Shown in pieces: positions 25,429 to 33,957 of a stretch of DNA of 64,000 nt. The notes beneath the pieces are model-generated. The model was not told where the DNA came from. It saw nothing but the letters and a program-made list of their open reading frames with translations, and did no database searches. The first letter of the stretch is position 1; the number at the start of each line of letters is the position of its first letter. The translations under genes were made by a program, and so were the position numbers. The DNA is from an uncultured Opitutia bacterium (GTDB lineage Bacteria; Verrucomicrobiota; Verrucomicrobiia; Opitutales; Puniceicoccaceae), in contig CAJXLM010000001.1 in assembly GCA_913056175.1 (NCBI GenBank), positions 57,066 through 121,065 on the forward strand, in the 5' to 3' direction.

Positions 25429-26945
25429 GCCGCCTCACCCCCGGCCTCCGGATCCGCCGCCAGGGCCGCCTCGAGAATCGCGTGGTCGGTCGCCTCCTCG
25501 CCCCGCATCTTCCCGACCACCCGTCCGCCGTGGACGACGAGGAGCCGGTCACAGAGCCCGATGAGCTCCAGCGTTTCCCGCGAGAGCAGGAGGACCGCGC
25601 CCCCCGCCTCCGCGAACTCCCGCAATCGCTGGTAAATCTCCACCTTCGCCCCGACATCCACTCCCCGGGTCGGCTCCTCCACGAGGAGCACCTCCAGTTC
25701 CGGGCCCAGTACCCTCCCGAGCAGGACCTTTTGCTGGTTCCCTCCCGACAGCGAGGCAACGGGAGCCTCTGGGGATTCCGTCTTGATCGCCAGATCCTCC
25801 ACCTGCCGGGCGACTTCCTCGCGGGCCTTGTGCCGGGGGGCGAGGGCCCCGCGCAGGCTCTCGGAGGTGAGGAGGAGGTTTCCGGCAACACTGAGGTCGA
25901 GCAGGAGGCCTTCCTCCTTGCGGTCCTCGGGGATCATTCCCATCCCCCGCGCGTAGCCTGCCCGGATCCCCTCGCGGGCACCCAGGGGGAGGTCGAGGAC
26001 CGCATCCCCCACCCGGACCCGGCCCGACTGGCAGGGGACCAGGCCGACGAGCGAGCGGAGGATCTCCCGCTGCCCCTGGCCCTCGAGACCGGCCAAGCCG
26101 ACGATTTCCCCGCGGCGCACCGAAAGGGAGACCGTCGGGGCCGCCTCCGAGAGCCGCAGCTCCTCGACGGCGAGAGCGACCTCCCCGGTCTCCGTGGCCC
26201 GCGGCGGGAAGAGATCGACGAGGTCACGCCCCACCATGAGGGCGATCAACCGGTCCGGGTCCAAGTCGGTGGTCCCGTAGGTGCCCACCTCGGCACCGTC
26301 CTTGAGGACGGTGACCGTGTCCGCGAGCGCGAAGACTTCCTCCAGCCGGTGCGAGATGTAGATGATCCCCGTGCCCGCCTCCCGCAGGCGACGCACCTGC
26401 CGGAAGAGTTTCTCTACATCCGCCGCATTCAGCGCGGCCGAAGGCTCGTCGAGGATGAGGACCTGCGCATCCGCGCCCAATCCTCGCGCGATCTCCACGA
26501 ACTGGCGCTCCGCCAGGCTGAGCTGCCGGACGAGGCAGCGGGGGGAAACCGCTAGCTCCAACGCCGCGAGCAGCTCCGCGGTCCGCTCTTCCATGACCCG
26601 CCTGTCGACCATGCCCCAGCGGTTGCGGGGCTCGTGGCCGAGGAAGATGTTCTCGGCGACCGTAAGGTTTGGCAGGAGGGAAAGCTCCTGGAAAACGGTC
26701 GCGATTCCCCGGTCGAGGGCCGCCCGCGGATGGGGAAGGACGACGCGCTCGCCCCGCAGGCGGAGGATGCCCCGGTCCGGTGTGACCACCCCGGACAGGA
26801 TCTTCATGAGGGTCGACTTCCCCGCACCGTTCTCTCCGACGAGAGCGTGCACGGTGCCGGGAGCCAGCCGGAACGAAACCCCGCGCAGGGCCACCGTCGG
26901 TCCATAGGACTTCCCGATGTCCTCCAACTCCACCAAGGCTGTCAT
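25425..26945 (-). CDS. CUT2 ABC importer ATPase, system 2
   Basis: The 506-residue tandem ATPase has Walker A GENGAGKSTLMK, signature-like LSLAERQFVEIARGL and Walker B VLILDEPSAAL in domain 1. Domain 2 has GLEGQGQREIL in place of a P-loop, LSGGNQQKVLLGRVL, and a Walker B reading VLLVEEPTRGVDVG, where the first Asp is Glu. Both GTG (26948) and ATG (26945) are possible starts; the ATG is used. A gap of about 130 bases with an imperfect hairpin separates it from the binding-protein gene. Confidence 0.92.
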   Translation of the reverse strand: MTALVELEDIGKSYGPTVALRGVSFRLAPGTVHALVGENGAGKSTLMKILSGVVTPDRGILRLRGERVVLPHPRAALDRGIATVFQELSLLPNLTVAENIFLGHEPRNRWGMVDRRVMEERTAELLAALELAVSPRCLVRQLSLAERQFVEIARGLGADAQVLILDEPSAALNAADVEKLFRQVRRLREAGTGIIYISHRLEEVFALADTVTVLKDGAEVGTYGTTDLDPDRLIALMVGRDLVDLFPPRATETGEVALAVEELRLSEAAPTVSLSVRRGEIVGLAGLEGQGQREILRSLVGLVPCQSGRVRVGDAVLDLPLGAREGIRAGYARGMGMIPEDRKEEGLLLDLSVAGNLLLTSESLRGALAPRHKAREEVARQVEDLAIKTESPEAPVASLSGGNQQKVLLGRVLGPELEVLLVEEPTRGVDVGAKVEIYQRLREFAEAGGAVLLLSRETLELIGLCDRLLVVHGGRVVGKMRGEEATDHAILEAALAADPEAGGEAA

Positions 26946-26994
26946 CACGAGTCGTCACGGCGTCCCGGGCCGACGGGCCGCGAGCCGGGAGAAT

Positions 26995-27029
26995 TTCCCT
27001 CCCCTTCCCGGAGAGGAAAGGAGAGGGAA
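26995..27029 (-). terminator. Imperfect intergenic hairpin after the system 2 binding-protein gene
   Basis: TTCCCTCCCCTTCC faces GGAAAGGAGAGGGAA across CGGAGA in the gap between the binding-protein stop (27076) and the ATPase start. The stem has one or two bulges. Its position matches the hairpins after the other binding-protein genes. Confidence 0.4.
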
Positions 27030-27075
27030 GAGGGATCGCCGCAGTCGCCGCCGGGAAGGTCCGCGCCGGGGCTTC

Positions 27076-28161
27076 CTACTGGCCGTACAGCTCCTGGAGG
27101 ACTTCTTCCGGCAGCCCTGTCGGGAACCAGACATTCTCCGAAAGATCGCGGCGGATGTAGCCGTTCTCGCGCGCTTCCTCGAGGGTGATGCCGTCGGGCT
27201 CGTACACATACCGCTTGAAGAGTGGTTCCCCCTCGAGCAGGGCGATCGCCGCGCGGACGCCCGCCGCCCCCTGCTCCGGGCTGTACTCCGCCGCGTGGGA
27301 GGACAGTTCCCGATCCTCCCACACCTGGAAGAACCCGTTCAGACCCTCGCTGGATACCGGGGGTACCTCGCTGCCGAACTGGCGGAAGACATCCGCGCAG
27401 GCCCGCGACATATCCGCCCCGGAAGACCAGATCCCGTCCACTTGGGACCCCTGCAGGTAGAAGGTCTCACAGAGGTTCTTGCCGAGGTCGTACTGCCAGC
27501 TGCCGTGGTCCTCCGCCACGATCTCAATGTCCGTGCCCTCGAGGGCCGCCCGCATCCCGTTGTACCGGTTGATGTCCTCCGGATGCGCCGGCAGGCCCCG
27601 CAGGACCCAGATCTTTCCCTCACCTCCGAGCTCCTCGACCAGCCACTGACCGGTGACAAAGCCGAAGTTGTAGCCGCCCCCCTGGATGTCCACGGTGTAG
27701 TCACCGGTGTCCGTCAGCCCGGTGTGGACCACGACGGGGATGCCCGCTTCCACGGCCTTCCGAATGCCCTCGTCAGCAGAGGTGGGGGTCAGGGGCGTCA
27801 CAATGAGCGCATCAATGTCCTGCGCGATGAGATCCTCGATGTCCGCCAGCTGCTTGGTCTGGCTGATGTTGGCGTCCAGTAAAATAAACTCTTCCACCCG
27901 GTCGTCCAGGCTCGCCGCGTACTCCGACTCGTGCGCCATCTGGACCGTCCAAGTGTTCGCATTCACCCCGAAATGACTCATCCCGATCCTCCAGGGGGGT
28001 GGCGTCTCGTACTTGCCCGCCGGCACCACCGTGTCATCCCCCGGACGAGGCTCCACGCCGTCCATCAAGTGCACTTCCTGTGCGGACACCGACGCTAAAC
28101 TGACGGCCGCCATGGCCCAAACCGCGCCGAAGCGCCGACGAGAAGAATACAATCCAAACAT
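27076..28161 (-). CDS. Periplasmic sugar-binding protein, system 2, ligand unknown
   Basis: This 361-residue periplasmic-binding-protein (type 1) family member has a signal peptide (VWAMAAVSLASVSAQ). Family features are MSHFGVNANTWTVQM, DIDALIVTPLTPTSADEGIRKAVEAGIPVVVHTG in two adjoining stretches, GLPAHPEDINRYNGMRAAL and DGIWSSGADMSRAC. It is longer than RbsB and diverges in the ligand-contact positions, so I cannot name the sugar. It is the first gene of system 2. No Shine-Dalgarno precedes the ATG; the mRNA reads CTTCTCCCCCCT there. An inverted repeat lies about 70 bases upstream. Confidence 0.88.
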   Translation of the reverse strand: MFGLYSSRRRFGAVWAMAAVSLASVSAQEVHLMDGVEPRPGDDTVVPAGKYETPPPWRIGMSHFGVNANTWTVQMAHESEYAASLDDRVEEFILLDANISQTKQLADIEDLIAQDIDALIVTPLTPTSADEGIRKAVEAGIPVVVHTGLTDTGDYTVDIQGGGYNFGFVTGQWLVEELGGEGKIWVLRGLPAHPEDINRYNGMRAALEGTDIEIVAEDHGSWQYDLGKNLCETFYLQGSQVDGIWSSGADMSRACADVFRQFGSEVPPVSSEGLNGFFQVWEDRELSSHAAEYSPEQGAAGVRAAIALLEGEPLFKRYVYEPDGITLEEARENGYIRRDLSENVWFPTGLPEEVLQELYGQ

Positions 28162-28231
28162 AGGGGGGAGAAGGGGGTTACCTCAGGTGCGAGGAGCAGA
28201 AGTGCTCTTCGACGGGAGCACAGTGTATTCA

Positions 28232-28244
28232 CATCGTAGCGATG
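28232..28244. promoter_or_regulatory. Candidate operator upstream of system 2
   Basis: The inverted repeat CATCG-TAG-CGATG, within a longer imperfect palindrome running from TTCA to GCAA, lies 71-83 bases before the binding-protein ATG. On the minus strand TTGCCA and TACACT overlap or flank it, resembling promoter boxes with short spacing. This fits a repressor site, but no dedicated regulator gene adjoins. Confidence 0.4.
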
Positions 28245-28596
28245 GCAACCCTGTCTTTTGAGCTCCATTTTTCTCCCTTATCCTCGCTCCAAGCCACCGA
28301 GCCAGCAGACCGGGTGGCGAAGGTCGGTGGGGCAGGGGCAGGAGCCGGGGCTGAACCGTACAAGGGCGACTCCTCGCCCTTCCTCGCGGAGCGGGCGGGC
28401 GGCTGGATCCGAGCACGGCACCGGGCCGCATCCAGCCCCGCTTCCCTCCCACGAGGCCCCCTGCCCCCGCCCGCCTCGGGCCCGTGACCCGTGGACGGTG
28501 GACCGCACCATTCACGGAGAATCCCCGGAGTCACCACACCGTAGGGGTCGAGGCAACGAAACCCCCGACAGCACCGGAAAGCACGCGCATGGCCCT
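28245..28596. other. Intergenic region between systems 2 and 3, non-repeat part
   Basis: This is the part of the 725-base gap that lies before the repeat cluster. It must hold promoter sequence for the leftward system 2 genes. I see no RNA gene and no credible coding frame. The short open frames on both strands have the composition of the surrounding repeats. Confidence 0.5.
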
Positions 28597-28884
28597 CCCA
28601 CCCCGTTACGCCCTGCCGAAACCCCACTCCCCAGCGCGGAAGCGCAGCCCTCGTAGCCGCGGACGAAAGGAGGCCAGCCGGCGACACCGCAAAGCACCCC
28701 ACCCCCTCCCCCTCCCACTACGCCCCTCGAACCCACACCACCCTCCTTACGGAAGCGCAGCTTCCCCCCAACCCGTGCGCAGCGCCCATGCGCCCATGCA
28801 ATCCATGCAACCATGCCCCGCACCCCACCCCCCGCGGAAGCACAGCTTCCCCACAAGAAGCGCGCAGCGCCGCCAACCCATGCG
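28597..28884 (+). repeat. Dispersed C-rich hairpin repeat, cluster B (about three units)
   Basis: Hairpins or degenerate hairpins occur at 28638 (GGAAGCGCAGCCC, one arm lost), 28751-28765 (perfect GGAAGCGCAGCTTCC) and 28836-28850 (GGAAGCACAGCTTCC). Each is followed by a C-run, GCGCAGCGCC and copies of CCATGCAACCATG or CCCATGCG. A module GGCCAGCCGGCGACACCGC, then CTCCCACTACGCCCCTC, precedes the second hairpin. The cluster ends directly at the stop of the leftward SIS gene. Confidence 0.85.
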
Positions 28885-28886
28885 CC

Positions 28887-29963
28887 TTAGAGAAAAAGTC
28901 GAGCTTCCTTGAGAAGTCGGCGTTGCACCGCTCGACGGACTTCTCCGTCCGGTCGCTCGGCGAGGGGTTCCTCCAGATCCTTGACGCGCGGGGAAACCGA
29001 GAACCAGCACAGGGCCTGCAGGAAAATCGCAGCCTGGAAAGCAAATAGCGGGACTCCGCCAGACAGTCGAAGTACATCACCGGTCGCCGTCCCCTCCTCC
29101 GGACAACGGCTACGGTCGAGAACCGCGAAGGTACTGCACTGCGCCCGCAAAGCCTCCGCGATTTCCACCGCTCTCTTCGCCCCGCGGTGGGCACCCCCGA
29201 GAACGAGGACGAGATCCTCGGGCCCGGGTAGATAGTTCATCCCGTGGAGAAAGTTTTCCGTCTCCGCGGCCAGTGCCGGCCATCCGCCGGCTTCGTGGAA
29301 TTTGGCCGCCCCGTAGAGGGCGGTCCCCTCATCCCCAAGACCCCCCAGGAGGTAGAGGTTTCCGCGCAGTCGCCACTCCCCTGCCAGCCGGGAAGCTGCG
29401 CGGCACGTGGATCCCCAGCTTTCCTCCCAATCTCCCAGCCAAGCCTCCAGGGACGCAAAGGGAGTCGGTTGGGCACACTCGGCCACCAGCACCAAAGCGA
29501 GCAAGCTGATGAGATAATCACCCGTGTGGGGGGTTGCGCGGCTCAGCGAACGATAGGGGAGAGTCAAGCTCGAGGCGCACGCGAGCTCGAGGGAGGAACC
29601 GTGAGTGGCAGTCACAGCGACCGTGGCAACCCCGCGCTGCCGGAGCCGTTCGGCCGCCTCCACCGTGCGGAGGGTTTCCCCGGACACCGATAGGAGGTAG
29701 ACGGTGTCGCCCTGCATCGGACCCAAAGCTTCCTCGTGCGCCAAGGCGAGGGCACTTGCGGCCCGATAGGGAATGCCACGCTCCCGGAAGGCATCCTTGG
29801 CTGCGAGCGCGGCAAAGTAGGAATCCCCGCATCCTCCCGCCCACACGGTCGTGCCCTCGGCCCGTTCGGGGAGGCCTCGCACCTCTTCGCGGAGCACCGG
29901 CAGAGCCGCGGCGAGGGCTGCACCCTGGCCGAGCATCTCCCGCCACATGGTGTCACTCGGCAT
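28887..29963 (-). CDS. SIS-domain sugar isomerase/deaminase-like protein
   Basis: The 358-residue protein has two sugar-isomerase (SIS) domains as in the C-terminal half of GlmS, AgaS and FrlB. The first has VWAGGCGDSYFAALAAKDA and the phosphosugar-binding LLSVSGETLRTVEAA. The second has LYLLGGLGDEGTALYGAAKFHEAG, where a GlmS-like GRG is replaced. The ATG at 29963 was preferred because GGAGAGGA precedes it; it overlaps the upstream stop by 11 bases. As the last gene of system 3 it probably converts the phosphorylated sugar made by the kinase. Whether it is an aldose-ketose isomerase or a deaminase cannot be read from sequence. Confidence 0.85.
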   Translation of the reverse strand: MPSDTMWREMLGQGAALAAALPVLREEVRGLPERAEGTTVWAGGCGDSYFAALAAKDAFRERGIPYRAASALALAHEEALGPMQGDTVYLLSVSGETLRTVEAAERLRQRGVATVAVTATHGSSLELACASSLTLPYRSLSRATPHTGDYLISLLALVLVAECAQPTPFASLEAWLGDWEESWGSTCRAASRLAGEWRLRGNLYLLGGLGDEGTALYGAAKFHEAGGWPALAAETENFLHGMNYLPGPEDLVLVLGGAHRGAKRAVEIAEALRAQCSTFAVLDRSRCPEEGTATGDVLRLSGGVPLFAFQAAIFLQALCWFSVSPRVKDLEEPLAERPDGEVRRAVQRRLLKEARLFL

Positions 29964-30987
29964 GGCGGGAATCCTCTCCGGGAGCTCCCGGGAGCTCGGT
30001 GACCGCACTTGGGAAGAGCAGGCGACCGCGGCGGCTCACCTCCCCTGGCCGGACGGGACCCTCCTCCGTGAGGAGCGCCGTAACCGTCTCGGGTGGAATC
30101 CTCTCCAGTTCCGGGCAACGGGTGTCGGGAACGGGTTCGGCCTCCCCGGACTCCCCCAGCAAGACCTCCCCGAAGTCACGGAGCGGAGGATCTGCGGCCG
30201 GCCTCGCATAAGTGCGGGTGTCCAGCTTCCTCCACTCCACCGCTGCGTAGACCTGCAGGCCCGCTGCCCGGGCCCGCTCGGCGAGGGGACGGCTGCCCAC
30301 CGTGTTGAAAAATCCACCATCGGCGTGAAAACTCTCCGCCCCGAGGAGGACGCACCCACTCAGGCTGATTGCGTAATCGAGAGCAGCGTCCGGAAGGTAG
30401 TGGACCGGGATTCCCGCCGGCTGGAACGCCTCCAGGTAGCGCCGTCCGCCGGCGATGCAACGGCTCTCCGGGACGACGAGACTCTCCAACTCACCCGCCT
30501 CAAAGAGGTTGAGTACGATGGACGCAACCGTGGAGGAGTAGTCGAAGGCGAGGATGCGTGCACTGGGTCCGAGAGTACGCGTCGCTTCCCGCACAAGGGA
30601 TTCCCGCAGGGTTCGGCCCCTCTCTCCGGAGGCTTCGAGACGCCCCGCCAGCTCGGCGGTGGCCTGGGACGCCTCCCCCGGTAGGTCGCGGAAAAGAAGA
30701 TCCAGGCCGTTCGCGATCACCGGTGCCTCCTCCCCGCGCGTCGAGGCAATGACCTCGGCAGCGAGGCGCGCCCGCGCGAGCCGCTGGTCGGCAGTCCCTC
30801 GCTCCCGAAGGATCCGGGCAAGAAGATCTTCGCTGAGGGCCAGGTGCCGGGTCGCCCCGAGGACACCTCCATCCACAATTTCCCAAAGCCGATGCTCCTC
30901 CCATTCCCTCGGCGGCGCCCAACCACGCTCGAGGAGACTTGCCGCGAATCGATGGCGGCGGCCGCCGCTTTCCTCCTGCTGGTTCAT
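29953..30987 (-). CDS. eIF2B/MtnA/ribose-1,5-bisphosphate-isomerase family protein
   Basis: The 344-residue protein belongs to the IF-2B superfamily: a helical N-terminal part, then the Rossmann-like part with LVVPESRCIAGGRRYLEAF, DAALDYAISLSGCVLLGAESF and NTVGSRPLAERARAAGLQVY. MtnA and ribose-1,5-bisphosphate isomerase have GAD with a catalytic Asp; here it is GAE, as in the non-catalytic eIF2B subunits. An isomerase role in the sugar pathway is suggested by the neighbours (kinase upstream, SIS gene downstream), but the active-site change leaves a regulatory or different catalytic role open. It starts three bases after the kinase stop. Confidence 0.8.
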   Translation of the reverse strand: MNQQEESGGRRHRFAASLLERGWAPPREWEEHRLWEIVDGGVLGATRHLALSEDLLARILRERGTADQRLARARLAAEVIASTRGEEAPVIANGLDLLFRDLPGEASQATAELAGRLEASGERGRTLRESLVREATRTLGPSARILAFDYSSTVASIVLNLFEAGELESLVVPESRCIAGGRRYLEAFQPAGIPVHYLPDAALDYAISLSGCVLLGAESFHADGGFFNTVGSRPLAERARAAGLQVYAAVEWRKLDTRTYARPAADPPLRDFGEVLLGESGEAEPVPDTRCPELERIPPETVTALLTEEGPVRPGEVSRRGRLLFPSAVTELPGAPGEDSRHAE

Positions 30988-30990
30988 GAC

Positions 30991-31926
30991 CTACTGCCCT
31001 CCCGCCCCACAGGGGGGATTGGTCACCGGGCTCGAATCCTCGAGGAACCGCTGGACGGCCTCCCGATCCGGCGGACCGCCCTGCGCACCGTAGGTAAGGG
31101 TGTTCAACGCCGCCGCAGCGTTTGCCCACCTCAAGCACTCTTCCGGCTCCTCGACCTCGAGGTAATGACTGAGGAACACCGAGGCAAAACAATCCCCGGC
31201 CCCCGTCGTGTCGACAGCCTCGACCGGGTGCCCGGGAACGCGAACAAGAACCTCCCCCTTTCGGTAACGGGCCCCGTCTTTCCCGAGTGTCGTGACCACC
31301 GCGAGATGGGGGGGCTGCCATGCGCGCACCTCCGGTAGGGAGCGCTCGCTCGCCTCATTCAGAAAGAGGACATCCACCTCCGCGAGCACCTCGTCGAGCA
31401 TCGGCCAACCTTCTGCAGGGATATCGGCCATTTCGAGGTCCAGGGAGACGCTCGCACCCTTCTCCCGGGCGAGGCGAACGGTCTCTCTCGCCACGGACGG
31501 CACCCCGAAATTCGTGTGGACATGATCGATCCCCGCAAAGGCCTCCCCGTGGAGATCGGATATCTCCGGCATGAAGGCGGGTGTCCCCAGCCGGATCAGC
31601 GTTTTTTCGCCCCGCTCATCCACCAGTACGAGACAAGTAAAGGTCGGGGCGTCCTTTCGAATGCGACAGTAAGAGGTGTCCACTCCCACCGCCCGCAGGG
31701 CTGCCAGAGCCTCCCGTCCCTCGGGATCGGCGCCCACCGAGCCGAGCATCCGGGAGGAATATCCATGGCGGGCGAATCCCACCGCCGTGTTTGCGGCCAT
31801 GCCTCCCGGAAACTTCCCCAGATAGTGGCCGGACACCTTCCCGCCGCTCTGCGGCAAGCTCCCAACGGAATACATATAATCAAGGTCGATATCACCGACA
31901 CAGAGGATCGAGGGCTGATTGGTCAT
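30991..31926 (-). CDS. PfkB-family sugar kinase
   Basis: The 311-residue ribokinase-family kinase has the N-terminal sugar-binding GDIDLDYMYSVGSLPQSGG, the PGGMAANTAVGFARHG motif and the C-terminal catalytic DTTGAGDCFAS (about 236-246) with the base Asp. It phosphorylates a sugar, probably the one imported by system 3, in the cytoplasm. It sits 11 bases after the second permease and three bases before the eIF2B-like gene. The exact sugar is unknown. Confidence 0.92.
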   Translation of the reverse strand: MTNQPSILCVGDIDLDYMYSVGSLPQSGGKVSGHYLGKFPGGMAANTAVGFARHGYSSRMLGSVGADPEGREALAALRAVGVDTSYCRIRKDAPTFTCLVLVDERGEKTLIRLGTPAFMPEISDLHGEAFAGIDHVHTNFGVPSVARETVRLAREKGASVSLDLEMADIPAEGWPMLDEVLAEVDVLFLNEASERSLPEVRAWQPPHLAVVTTLGKDGARYRKGEVLVRVPGHPVEAVDTTGAGDCFASVFLSHYLEVEEPEECLRWANAAAALNTLTYGAQGGPPDREAVQRFLEDSSPVTNPPCGAGGQ

Positions 31927-31937
31927 GAAAATTGGTC

Positions 31938-32891
31938 TTACCGGCGCTGCAGGGATTGGCCCAGCGCGACCGCGAGGATCAGGAGCAGACCGACCACCGC
32001 CAACTGCCACGCTTGCGAGACCCCGGCAAGCTCCAGCCCGATCTGCAGGGTCGTCACCACGAACAGGGCCACGAGGGTTCCCCGGATGCTGCCCTCCCCC
32101 CCGAAAATATGGGTGCCCCCGAGGACCACGATGGTCACCGAGAGCAATTCCAGCCCCGTCCCGGCATCCGGCCGGGCCGACATGAACCAGGAGTTGTTGA
32201 CGACAGCGGCGAGGCCGGCGAGGACGCCACTGGCCACGTAGGCCAGCAACCGGACTCGAGCGACCGGTACACCCACCAGCCGGGCCGCTTCCGCATTGGT
32301 CCCGCAGGCGTAGAGATGGTTGCCGGCGCGAGTGCGGGAGAGAAAGACGTGGGCGAGGAAAGCGACCGGGACGAACACGTAGAGGAACTGGTGGGGGAGC
32401 CCGAACCAACCTGCCTGCGTCAGCCAGGCAAAGGAATCGGGGAAACCGGTCACGGGCCGACCGTCCGTCAGTGCCAACGCAAGTCCCCCGTAGACGAAAA
32501 AGGTCGCAAGCGTCGCCATGAGCGAAGCGATCCGGAAATGGTTGATGAGGATTCCGTTCCCCAGGCCGAGCAATCCCCCGAAGGCGAGAGCGGCGAGGGC
32601 TGCCGCCACCACGGGAACCCCGAGGGTGCCGCAGAGCCACGCCATGAAGACCCCGGTCAGCGAGAGCATCGAACCCACCGAGATGTCGATTCCCGGCCCA
32701 CCCCCGATCATCACGAAGGTCTGGCCAATGGCGAGGAGGCCGAGCACCGGAACGTACTGGAGGAAATAGGGGATCGTACTCGCCTGCAGGAAATAGGGGG
32801 AGAGCAGCGAAACGGTGACGAGGGAAGCCAGCCACAGGAGAACGAGGAGGAGAAAGCGGTGGCGCAGCAAGTGGAAGGGCAGCGCGGTCAT
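31938..32891 (-). CDS. CUT2 ABC permease, system 3 (second)
   Basis: The 317-residue permease has about nine membrane segments and the signature MIGGGPGIDISVGSMLSL, with two extra residues relative to the usual TRGIDLSVG. The loop ACGTNAEAARLVGVPVARVRL and VLGGTHIFGGEGSIRGTLVAL complete the family pattern. Its ATG overlaps the stop of the other permease (ATGA). The binding protein of this locus resembles LsrB/RhaS, whose transporters also use two different permeases. Confidence 0.9.
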   Translation of the reverse strand: MTALPFHLLRHRFLLLVLLWLASLVTVSLLSPYFLQASTIPYFLQYVPVLGLLAIGQTFVMIGGGPGIDISVGSMLSLTGVFMAWLCGTLGVPVVAAALAALAFGGLLGLGNGILINHFRIASLMATLATFFVYGGLALALTDGRPVTGFPDSFAWLTQAGWFGLPHQFLYVFVPVAFLAHVFLSRTRAGNHLYACGTNAEAARLVGVPVARVRLLAYVASGVLAGLAAVVNNSWFMSARPDAGTGLELLSVTIVVLGGTHIFGGEGSIRGTLVALFVVTTLQIGLELAGVSQAWQLAVVGLLLILAVALGQSLQRR

Positions 32892-33868
32892 TCCATTCCC
32901 TCCCGCGCTCGGGAACGACCGCGCACGGCGTCGAAAATGAGCACCGTAATGAGGAGCCCGCCGACCACGACCGTGTCCCAGAGGGAGGAGACCCCGATCA
33001 ACACGAGCCCATTCTGCATCGACTTGATGAAGATCACCCCGAGCAGCGTTCCCAGCAGGCTGCCAACCCCACCGTTGATCCGCGCGCCCCCGAGAATCAC
33101 TGCCGCGATCGCCTCGAGGGCGATCGCCGTGCCAATGTTCACCTCGACATTGCGCAGGCGGGCCACGTAGAGCACCGCCGCCAGCCCCGCCAGCAGTCCA
33201 AGGTAGGTGTAGGTGAGGATCTTGACCCGGTCGACGGGGATCCCCACCAGCCGCGCCGCCTTCTCATCCGAGCCGATCGCGTAGATGTGCTGGCCGAAGC
33301 GGAGACCGCGCAAGAGCAGGTAGGAAAACCCGTAGACTCCGGCGATCAGGAAGACTCCCGCGGGGATCCCGAGGACCGATCCGCGGATGAGGAAGGAGAG
33401 ACCATCCGGCAGGCCGGCGATCCATCTCCCGCCGATCACGAGGAAAAGCACGGCGAGGAAAATGTACATCATGCCGAGGGTCGCGATGATCGGGGGGACC
33501 CTCGCCTTGGCCACCACCGTCCCGTTCACTGCGCCGAGGAACGCGCCCGCGGAGAGGCCGACCACGATCACGCCGGCGTCCCCGATCCCCGCTTGGTAGG
33601 ACCTCCCGATGAGGATGGCGGCGACCGCGAGGATGCCCCCCACCGAGACGTCGATGCAGGCCATGATGATAATGAGGGTCATCCCGGCACTGAGGATCGC
33701 CAGGTCCACCGAGTTGCGCAGGACCTGCTCGAGGTTCGCCTGCGTCAGGTAGTACGGGGAAAGCAGGGTAAAAAAGAGCCCCGTCACGAGGATGGCCCCG
33801 AGAAGGATGAGTTCCCGGGACATCCCCGCTCCTGCCCGGAGGGTTGGTCGCTTGTTCTCCGTGGACAT
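32888..33868 (-). CDS. CUT2 ABC permease, system 3 (first)
   Basis: The 326-residue permease has the signature IMACIDVSVGGILAV, the loop AIGSDEKAARLVGIPVDRVKI and VILGGARINGGVGSLLGTLLG. The ATG used opens a hydrophilic 20-residue N-terminus before the first membrane segment. A very strong hairpin lies in the 89-base gap between the binding-protein stop and this start. Confidence 0.9.
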   Translation of the reverse strand: MSTENKRPTLRAGAGMSRELILLGAILVTGLFFTLLSPYYLTQANLEQVLRNSVDLAILSAGMTLIIIMACIDVSVGGILAVAAILIGRSYQAGIGDAGVIVVGLSAGAFLGAVNGTVVAKARVPPIIATLGMMYIFLAVLFLVIGGRWIAGLPDGLSFLIRGSVLGIPAGVFLIAGVYGFSYLLLRGLRFGQHIYAIGSDEKAARLVGIPVDRVKILTYTYLGLLAGLAAVLYVARLRNVEVNIGTAIALEAIAAVILGGARINGGVGSLLGTLLGVIFIKSMQNGLVLIGVSSLWDTVVVGGLLITVLIFDAVRGRSRAREGME

Positions 33869-33911
33869 GGGGGCCGTGGGCCCGGGGCTGCCTCGCTCGC
33901 CGCCGGAACGG

Positions 33912-33950
33912 CCGGGAAACCCCGCCCGCTCGGCGGGCGGGGTTTCCCGG
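33912..33950 (-). terminator. Perfect 18-bp hairpin after the system 3 binding-protein gene
   Basis: CCGGGAAACCCCGCCCGC (33912-33929) and its exact complement (33933-33950) enclose the loop TCG. It begins eight bases after the binding-protein stop codon and lies before the permease start. There is no T-run. Such GC-rich stems usually protect the upstream mRNA from 3' decay or attenuate downstream genes, so more binding protein than permease is expected. Confidence 0.85.
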
Positions 33951-33957
33951 TACCTCC

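Noticed and set aside
28512..29194. Open frames on the minus strand reading WGEAALP- and GGKLRFR-like repeats, also near 22.1-22.7, 42.6-43.1 and 55.2-56.0 kb
   Set aside because: They are translations of the dispersed C-rich repeats and shared wording comes from the repeat DNA, not from a protein family.
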